DNA from: CAZVRZ01 sp964629965
GTDB taxonomy: Bacteria; Chloroflexota; Anaerolineae; Anaerolineales; UBA4823
Assembly (NCBI GenBank): GCA_964629965.1
Contig: CAZVRZ010000182.1
Coordinates: 1-9,486 of the forward strand
DNA: 9,486 bases
Direction of reading: 5' to 3'
Shown here: positions 1-5,935 of the stretch, piece by piece
How the letters are laid out: each line of letters opens with the position of its first letter
Numbering within the stretch: the stretch's first letter is position 1
The notes under the pieces: generated by a model
What the model was told of the DNA's origin: nothing
Databases searched by the model: none
Seen by the model: the letters and a program-made list of their open reading frames with translations, nothing else
Position numbers and translations under genes: made by a program

Positions 1-2873
1 AAACCTAAACGAGCGATTATGGCTGCGCACAAGATGGCCACATCCTCACAATCACCGGTGCCTTCCATCAACGTTTCAATCGGGTAGCGCGCCCAATCAT
101 TGTGGCCAGTTGTATCCTTGTCATTCGAGTACGGAACACAACTCTGAACAAACTTCAGAACATTATAAGCTTGGTTGAAAGTGCTCCATTTATGTTTTGC
201 GTGTAATTTCTGGAACTCACTGGCTAGATCACGTACCTCAGGCATCTCCAGCTCAGCATAAAGATTCCATTGCCCATTAAAGCGTGGCTGACGGCGGTAA
301 TATTCGAAGCGCGAGCGGCTGATCGCCAATTCAATCGTCTGCTCGATCTCTTTATTTGAGCCCTTTGGCTGAAACTTCCAATGGAAAGTCTTGTGCACAA
401 GGTCAGGGCTGTTCTGGTCTACTAATTCCGCTATCGGCGGCGCAGCCCGGTCTAACCCTGAAAGCAGATCATACGCCTGGCGCTGGTCATACGGCAAGCC
501 TTCCAGCCTCAACCGGGCACTCTGGAAGCTGTCGCTTAAAGAGCGCAGCGGAACGTTGCGCCGGAACTGCACGAACAAGGCCGCATAAGGATCGCCGGTA
601 TAGACCGCCTGCCAGCGCACTGCCCCATTCTGGGCAGTCGGCAAGCAACAGTATTTCCAGTCCGGATCACCAGTCAGGCCATGGAAGGTCACGCTGGATC
701 CGCTCGCCCCACCCACCACATCAAAATCCGGCCGCACCAGTGGGAAGGCAGCGTTCATACAGGTGGAGATCGTCTTGGCCGAGAGCGGTTTCTCGGCGCT
801 GAAGTCAGGTGTTTGGGCCGCCAATGTATTGGCATCCCAAAGAGAGAAGATTTGTTCAAGGTCAAACGACCAGACTGGCCGGTAAGCCTTGACAGACTGA
901 TCTTGCACCCAGGAAACCACAGCGCCTGTTTCGGCACTGCGCCAATCGGCAAACAGAGGCTGGGCGGCAAGGAAGGCGTGTACCCAGGCATCCAGGTCGG
1001 GCTGCCACTGGTCGTAGGCCCAATTGGCCAGCGCTTGCCCGGTCGCCGACGGGCGGAAGAGTGCATCCCAGCCATTCTCGGCCGGAGCAAGCGGAAACAC
1101 GCCCCATATTGGCGTAAAAGCCTGCACGGCCTGGTTTAGCTCTTCTTCAAGGCCGGCCAGGGCGGTTTTCGCTTCTTGCATCTGAGCCAACAGACCCGGC
1201 AGCACAGTCTTGACCTGCTCCAGCGCCTGCAATTCAATGTGCAAGCCGCAAAGCTGCTGCAGCAGCGCCAGGCACGCGTCGCGCAGTGTCTGGGCTTGAT
1301 AGAGTTGTTGGCCATAGTATCGCGCCAGGTAAATCGGCGCCAACCATTGGCGGGCAAAAGCCGGCAGAATGCGCACCCACCAGGGCAGCGCCGGTGCGCC
1401 CGAAAGCAGAGATTGCATCTGCTGGCGCTGGGCAGCCAGTTTTTCAGCCGTTGCAGGCTGCCGCTCCTGCACCTGCCCAGCCAGTTTTTCCAGATCCCTG
1501 GCGATCTTTTCCAGGTTTTCCGTAGTCAAATCCAGCACCCGCCGGGCGTTGTGCAGCCCGCCAGGATACAGGTCTGCTTCCAGCGGCAGGTGATCCAGGG
1601 TTGTCTTCAAGAGTTCGCCCAGGCGGGCTTCGAGCTGTTGGCGGTTGGTTTCCAGCTTGCCGGTCACATCCGGCAGCGTCTCCTTCTCAAAACGCGCCTG
1701 GTAGCTCTGCAACTGATCAGCCCAGGGCGTCTGGTTGACGCGTTCGTAATCCAATTTCGCCAGGGCAATATCGGTCAGCAGGGCTGTCACGTCCAGGGTG
1801 TCCGGTTGGATGCGCACCTGGCCAACCGCCGGTGGAAGCTGTACGCACAGGCTTTCCAGCCAGGCATAGATCCCCCCCAGCTTTTCTTGAAGCTGGTGCG
1901 TGTATTGGATAGCAGCCTGGCCATCACGCGCCGTGCACAAGATTTTCTCAGTCAGGAAGACATGACCAATCCGGGCAGCGCAGGCGGCTTGCAAAGCATC
2001 AGGATCGTACACCAGCCCCGCTGAGCCAATACTGCTGTAATAACTGCCGCGCTCGAACAGGGCGTCTTCGTCGCTCTCCTGGAAGAATCGCCGGGCTAGG
2101 TCGCGCTGCAGCAGAGCCAGCAGGGCATTGCCGAAAAGCGTACCCAGGCTGACGGAGTCTTTGACCACGGCTGTGCCTTCTTTGCGGCTGTCGAACAGGT
2201 AGACGGCAAAATCGGGCGCCTGGCGGTACTGTAACTTCAGCGCCTTAGCCAGGGCCTCACGCTGCTCCGACTCCGGGCGCAGAAAATCGTCGAAGGCCTG
2301 CAAGAAGCTCCAGACGGCCAAATCCTGGTCGGGTACGCTTTCAGGGAAAACCGCCGTGCCCAGCAGCCAGTGCGCCTGGCACAGGCTGGTGTTGGCGATC
2401 AGTTCGTTGAGAATAGCCCCCAGCGGCAGCAGTACGCCCGCCGCCCAGGGATCGTTAGCATCTGCCAGGATGAAGAAGTTGAGCGGCACATCGTACAATT
2501 CAGCCCATCCGGCTGCCATCAAACGCTCCTGAATACGCTGCTCGTGCAGCAGCCTTTCCAGGCGAGATTTCAACGCTGGAGCATGTTCAATGGCATTGCG
2601 CAAGGCAGCCTGGCGCTGCTCCAGAAAGGAGCCGCTGGTCAGTTGTGGTTCCGCAACAACATCTTTAGTCAGCTCCACGAGCGCCAGTCCTGCGGTTTCA
2701 TCCGGTTGGAGCCGGTAGAAAGCGCTGGCAGCCGCCCGGCGGGCATCGCCGCGCAGGTAGATATTCTGCACCTGGCTGGCTGCTTGGGCCGCGAATTGCC
2801 CGACGGCAATCACCACAGCCGGAGTCGGGCGGGCAATTTCGTTTTCTGGAGGAGCGGCAAAAGGATTGTTCAT
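1..2873 (-). CDS. Degenerate tubulin-like protein fused to a C-terminal transglutaminase-like domain (3' end off the window)
   Basis: My translation gives 957 uninterrupted codons from the ATG at 2873-2871, continuing past the left edge. Function is not known. Residues 15-40 (TPAVVIAVGQ) look like the first strand and helix of the tubulin fold. Residues 279-311 align without gaps to residues 354-386 of the neighbouring tubulin-like protein, 13 of 33 identical (SSIGSAGLVY against SSLAAASLIY, then CAxRxG and LTE). The expected glycine-rich loop is instead ADANDPWAAG (residues 137-146), so GTP binding is unlikely. Residues 440-580 are helical and Gln/Leu-rich, with a Trp/aromatic-rich stretch at 497-520. 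Residues 707-790 resemble the neighbour's conserved C-terminal region. Residues about 895-957 match a transglutaminase-like core: FVQSCVPYSND, then RYPIETL, then GDCEDVAIL with Cys942 as likely nucleophile; the His and Asp partners would lie off the window. The start is the only ATG available, but its ribosome site (CCGGAAC) is weak. Confidence 0.85.
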   Translation of the reverse strand, partial: MNNPFAAPPENEIARPTPAVVIAVGQFAAQAASQVQNIYLRGDARRAAASAFYRLQPDETAGLALVELTKDVVAEPQLTSGSFLEQRQAALRNAIEHAPALKSRLERLLHEQRIQERLMAAGWAELYDVPLNFFILADANDPWAAGVLLPLGAILNELIANTSLCQAHWLLGTAVFPESVPDQDLAVWSFLQAFDDFLRPESEQREALAKALKLQYRQAPDFAVYLFDSRKEGTAVVKDSVSLGTLFGNALLALLQRDLARRFFQESDEDALFERGSYYSSIGSAGLVYDPDALQAACAARIGHVFLTEKILCTARDGQAAIQYTHQLQEKLGGIYAWLESLCVQLPPAVGQVRIQPDTLDVTALLTDIALAKLDYERVNQTPWADQLQSYQARFEKETLPDVTGKLETNRQQLEARLGELLKTTLDHLPLEADLYPGGLHNARRVLDLTTENLEKIARDLEKLAGQVQERQPATAEKLAAQRQQMQSLLSGAPALPWWVRILPAFARQWLAPIYLARYYGQQLYQAQTLRDACLALLQQLCGLHIELQALEQVKTVLPGLLAQMQEAKTALAGLEEELNQAVQAFTPIWGVFPLAPAENGWDALFRPSATGQALANWAYDQWQPDLDAWVHAFLAAQPLFADWRSAETGAVVSWVQDQSVKAYRPVWSFDLEQIFSLWDANTLAAQTPDFSAEKPLSAKTISTCMNAAFPLVRPDFDVVGGASGSSVTFHGLTGDPDWKYCCLPTAQNGAVRWQAVYTGDPYAALFVQFRRNVPLRSLSDSFQSARLRLEGLPYDQRQAYDLLSGLDRAAPPIAELVDQNSPDLVHKTFHWKFQPKGSNKEIEQTIELAISRSRFEYYRRQPRFNGQWNLYAELEMPEVRDLASEFQKLHAKHKWSTFNQAYNVLKFVQSCVPYSNDKDTTGHNDWARYPIETLMEGTGDCEDVAILCAAIIARLG

Positions 2874-2878
2874 GTTCC

Positions 2879-2888
2879 GGTTATAACC
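2879..2888. promoter_or_regulatory. 10-base palindrome GGTTATAACC just before the start of the transglutaminase-like gene
   Basis: A perfect palindrome ends 5 bases upstream of the ATG at 2873. It could be an operator half of a regulatory region, or its TTATAA could serve as a -10-like element. It partly resembles the CCGGATAACAACC stretch at 8728-8740 before the VWA gene. A palindrome this short can arise by chance, so this is a weak call. Confidence 0.25.
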
Positions 2889-2908
2889 TGTATCGTCTAC
2901 TGCTGGTA

Positions 2909-2919
2909 TCAGATTATCT
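2909..2919 (-). promoter_or_regulatory. AGATAATCTGA element, second copy
   Basis: The minus strand reads AGATAATCTGA, whose first nine bases form the palindrome AGAT-A-ATCT. The same 11-mer occurs before the VWA gene at 8743-8753. Here it lies directly after the hairpin terminator and 35 bases before the ATG of the fourth gene. The GATAAT within it resembles a sigma-70 -10 box, but the hexamer 17 bases upstream (CCGCTG, inside the hairpin stem) is a poor -35. It may be a regulator-dependent promoter or an operator. Confidence 0.35.
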
Positions 2920-2920
2920 A

Positions 2921-2961
2921 AGAAAACTCTGGGCGCAGCGGGTTGCGTCCGCTGCGCCCAG
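2921..2961 (-). terminator. Intrinsic terminator or attenuator after the tubulin-like gene
   Basis: On the minus strand a perfect 13-bp GC-rich stem, CTGGGCGCAGCGG pairing with CCGCTGCGCCCAG, encloses a 7-base loop (2942-2948) and is followed by AGTTTTCTTA. The stem begins 10 bases past the TAA stop of the tubulin-like gene. Stem plus T tract is the classic form of a rho-independent terminator, although the T run is short (four T, then CTT). It should end many transcripts before the fourth gene, either lowering that gene's dose or separating it transcriptionally. Confidence 0.75.
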
Positions 2962-2971
2962 TCTGGATGGG

Positions 2972-5911
2972 TTACCCAACTTTGCCTAAGCGGCGCTGCA
3001 TGGCCTTGAAGGCGTTGATCTCCTTCTCATACTGCTTGCGCATGCTTTCGTCGCTGGTGGGCATCTTGGCAATCGCCGCTTTGTGGGCTTCGATGGCCTG
3101 GTCCAGCTTCGTGATCGCCGCATCGTTGCCCATCCCGCGCACCTCGGTGTCCACGGCCTGGTCAACCTTGTGCACCCATTCTTCCCGGTGCGAGAACACT
3201 TCCTCAGACTTCTCGCGCCCTTGGGCCAGGCGGAACTCGCGTGCCGGCTGGATCTTGTGCGTGGCGTACCCACGTTCGGGGTCGAAGTAGTACCAGGTGC
3301 CAACCTGGACGATGTAGCCGAAAGCCAGGGCAATGGCGAACATATCCCGGCCGCGGCGGCCCTGTTCGGGCATCAGGTCGCGAGCGAACTCCATGCCTGG
3401 CAGCACGTGTAGCGGGTCGGTGCCCTTGCGCTTCTTCTCGTAGATGCTGCGGTATTCGTCCATGCCGCGGATCAGGAAGGCCGGCAGGCCATGCTGGATG
3501 CGCGACACATCGATGCGGTCGCGGAAGCCGGTGGTCTTGATCTCGTACAGCGAGCCGTTGCGATACGCCGCGGGGATCAAGGAGCTGTTCTCATCCTCTA
3601 CGCCCAGGATGCTCTTGCCTTCCAGGTCGGAGAGGCCGCGATCCTTGTCATACTGCCAGAAGGGGTGACAATATTCCACCAGACGGTCGAGCTGCTGCTC
3701 GATCAGCGCCTGCGGCTCGATGCCACGCTTCTCAGCCATTACCTTCAGCGTGGAGAGCAGTGAGGTGGCATCCAGGTCGGCGATGAAGAACTGGCGGGCG
3801 TATTCCAGCGCAGCGGGCTTGATCTCTTCCGCTGTCCAGGCGGCCAGGGTTTCCATGTCGCCCATTACCCGAGCCGGGATCATGCTCTGGAAGACAGCCC
3901 TGGGATCGATCCGGGTGGCGTGCTCCCAGTAGTAATCGGCAAAGTCCACATCGATCTCTTGCAAGAATTCGTAGCCATTGGCCTGGGCCTCGGCCTGGCT
4001 GGACAGGCGGTCGGCAGCCGTCTGCAGCTCGCCAGAAGCGATGTTGACAGCGGTGACAGCGCCCGCCAGGCGGGCTTTCAAACTGCTGGCCAGCGAAGAC
4101 AGTTGGTCGTAAATACCGGTGGCGTGCTGCTGCGAAGCCAATTGCAGGGTCGCGTCGTTGACCTTGCCCATGGCCGTCAGGACATCGCGCTTGAACATGG
4201 CGAACTTCTTGTTCCAGCCGTGGCGGTTGATCGCCCGTTCCAGCACGTCTTCGGGGCCATCGTCAAGCTTCTTGAGCGCTTCGCGGGCTTTCTCGTATTC
4301 TTTCTTGGCCATCTGCAGGTCGGCATCGGTCAGGCCCTGCTGCAGGATGCGGGTCTTGAAGCCGTCCAGCGAGGTTACGTTCGCTTCTACCATGCCGGTC
4401 GGGGCGGATTCGAGCAGCTTGCCAAACACGGCCTGGGCAAAGGCGAAACCTTTGGTGGCGGCCAGGCGGCTCGTCTCCTGGTTCAAACCCTTCAACAGGG
4501 CAGTCAGGCGCTCGGCGCTGACCTTGCCCAGCTTTTCGGTTTCAGCCCGGCGAGCCGTCTGGTTCTGGCTTTCCTGGGCATCCACCTGGGCGACAGCGGC
4601 GGCGACCGAATCAGCCTTCTGGATGGCCGGCTCGTAGTGCATCTTGACCCGGGCCTCAGCCAGCAGGTCGCCCAGCAGATCCATATCACGCAGGCGGAGC
4701 TGTGAGAGCAGGGTGGCGGCGTCCACACTGACTTGGTGCTCTTCGGCAGCGCCCATCAATCCCTCGGTCAGCAGCGCCCGGCCCATGCGGCTGGCGCAGT
4801 ACTCCAGCAGGCGCTCCTTGGGGTAGATCAGCGAGGCGGCTGCCAGCGAACTGAACGAGCGCCGCAGGCCTTCGAACTGCTCGCCCAGGGCAGCCACGTT
4901 AGCGGTGAAGCCGCGCATGGCGCCGGCGATGGAGGAGCCAGTGTCGAGGAAGATGGATTGGGCAATCATGTTGTACACATCGTCAGGCGAGTTCAGGCGG
5001 TAACCGGCCTGGTTCTCGATGTCTACTACGAAGCGGTAGTCGAAGGGCGGGGCGGCGACTTCGACCGGAGCGCCCTCGGGATACTGCACGTTCCAGGAAG
5101 GGTTTTCGCTCAGGTAGTTGTCTTCCTTGAACCAGGCGTAGGTATTGGCGCGCACCTTTTCCTTCTGGGTTTGGGTCTCGCTCTGAATGGCCTTGTCGAT
5201 GACCGGCGGCAAGATGCTGATGCTGATCACGGTCGGGTTCTTGCCAGCCAGTAGGTTGCGGCAGAGATAAGCGATGTCGAAGCTCATCGAGCTGCCAGTC
5301 CCACCAGCGGAAGAGAATACCAATACGACGCGGCAGCCTTGCTCGACGGAGTACTGCATCTTCTCCGTTGACTTGGCTTCGGTGGCGCGAATGTTCTCGA
5401 TCTCGAACAGCGCTTCGGTGGCCGCTCGCAGGCGGTCGATAACGGCCATGCCGCGCGTGCGGTCATTGAACATGCGGAACAGCGCCAACCGGCCTACCAG
5501 GCGCATTTGCTGCGGGGATCCGCCGCCGGCAAGCATGCCGGCTTTGAGCAGCGTTGTATCGGGCCACCATTCCTTGATGGCGGGGTAGTTGTCGATGTTC
5601 TTGACCACGTTCGCCGGGTTGAGGCCAGAAAGTTCAACGCGTTCGGATGCGGTGAACCAGGGCTGGGCCAGAGGATCGATATCGGTGTCGATATCCACCC
5701 ACAAGGTGCGCAGCACCGGCACATTACCGTAGGCGCGCTTGAGCAGTTTCTTCACCCGGTATGCGATCTGCCCCGAGCTGGTGCCCAGGAAGACGAACAG
5801 GGTGGGCTGGAAGCGCACATGGGTCACAAGGGCCTGCGCTTCTTTGGCTGCCTTGGCAACCAGGTTGTTGAACTTGTCGGATTTTTCGGTCACATCATTT
5901 GCGTGTAGCAT
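2972..5911 (-). CDS. Bacterial tubulin-like GTPase (Tubulin_2 / FtsZ-like family)
   Basis: A 979-residue protein of the FtsZ/tubulin superfamily, expected to bind GTP and polymerise or act as a membrane-linked scaffold; the real substrate is unknown. The N-terminal GTPase domain spans about residues 34-390. First strand and loop are TLFVFLGTSSG (37-47). The nucleotide signature AGGTGSS (202-208) follows strand VVLVFSS; compared with the consensus GGGTGSG the last Gly is Ser. FDYRFVVDIEN (290-300) fits a later core strand, and SSLAAASLIYP (354-364) ends the core. Residues 430-660 are mostly helical with coiled-coil character. Residues 690-900 form a second conserved region (CHPFWQYD at 748-755, HGLPAFLI at 807-814), followed by a charged helical tail. 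At nearly 1000 residues it is far larger than FtsZ (about 350-400). There is no signal peptide or membrane helix, so it should be cytoplasmic. The start is supported by AGAGGT seven bases upstream. Confidence 0.9.
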   Translation of the reverse strand: MLHANDVTEKSDKFNNLVAKAAKEAQALVTHVRFQPTLFVFLGTSSGQIAYRVKKLLKRAYGNVPVLRTLWVDIDTDIDPLAQPWFTASERVELSGLNPANVVKNIDNYPAIKEWWPDTTLLKAGMLAGGGSPQQMRLVGRLALFRMFNDRTRGMAVIDRLRAATEALFEIENIRATEAKSTEKMQYSVEQGCRVVLVFSSAGGTGSSMSFDIAYLCRNLLAGKNPTVISISILPPVIDKAIQSETQTQKEKVRANTYAWFKEDNYLSENPSWNVQYPEGAPVEVAAPPFDYRFVVDIENQAGYRLNSPDDVYNMIAQSIFLDTGSSIAGAMRGFTANVAALGEQFEGLRRSFSSLAAASLIYPKERLLEYCASRMGRALLTEGLMGAAEEHQVSVDAATLLSQLRLRDMDLLGDLLAEARVKMHYEPAIQKADSVAAAVAQVDAQESQNQTARRAETEKLGKVSAERLTALLKGLNQETSRLAATKGFAFAQAVFGKLLESAPTGMVEANVTSLDGFKTRILQQGLTDADLQMAKKEYEKAREALKKLDDGPEDVLERAINRHGWNKKFAMFKRDVLTAMGKVNDATLQLASQQHATGIYDQLSSLASSLKARLAGAVTAVNIASGELQTAADRLSSQAEAQANGYEFLQEIDVDFADYYWEHATRIDPRAVFQSMIPARVMGDMETLAAWTAEEIKPAALEYARQFFIADLDATSLLSTLKVMAEKRGIEPQALIEQQLDRLVEYCHPFWQYDKDRGLSDLEGKSILGVEDENSSLIPAAYRNGSLYEIKTTGFRDRIDVSRIQHGLPAFLIRGMDEYRSIYEKKRKGTDPLHVLPGMEFARDLMPEQGRRGRDMFAIALAFGYIVQVGTWYYFDPERGYATHKIQPAREFRLAQGREKSEEVFSHREEWVHKVDQAVDTEVRGMGNDAAITKLDQAIEAHKAAIAKMPTSDESMRKQYEKEINAFKAMQRRLGKVG

Positions 5912-5918
5912 GGTATTT

Positions 5919-5924
5919 ACCTCT
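5919..5924 (-). promoter_or_regulatory. Ribosome binding site of the tubulin-like gene
   Basis: AGAGGT lies seven bases before the ATG at 5911-5909, inside the 24-base gap after the TAG stop of the VWA gene. There is no room for an independent promoter or terminator, so the two genes are very probably translated from one transcript. Confidence 0.75.
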
Positions 5925-5935
5925 TTCGTTTGCTA

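Noticed and set aside
1176..2024. Long open frame on the plus strand (282 codons)
   Set aside because: It is antisense to the verified minus-strand gene, is rich in Gln, Leu and Arg as expected from the reverse of a helical GC-rich gene, and shows no recognisable domain.
2370..2921. Plus-strand open frame of 183 codons overlapping the start of the fourth gene
   Set aside because: It crosses the minus-strand start and gap, has no ribosome site I trust, and the minus frame encodes a coherent tubulin-like N-terminus.
3920..4705. Plus-strand open frame of 261 codons
   Set aside because: It is the shadow of the helical middle of the tubulin-like gene; low-complexity composition and no domain.
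4733..5254. Plus-strand open frame of 173 codons
   Set aside because: It is antisense to the GTPase domain of the tubulin-like gene, whose conserved motifs are clear in the minus frame.
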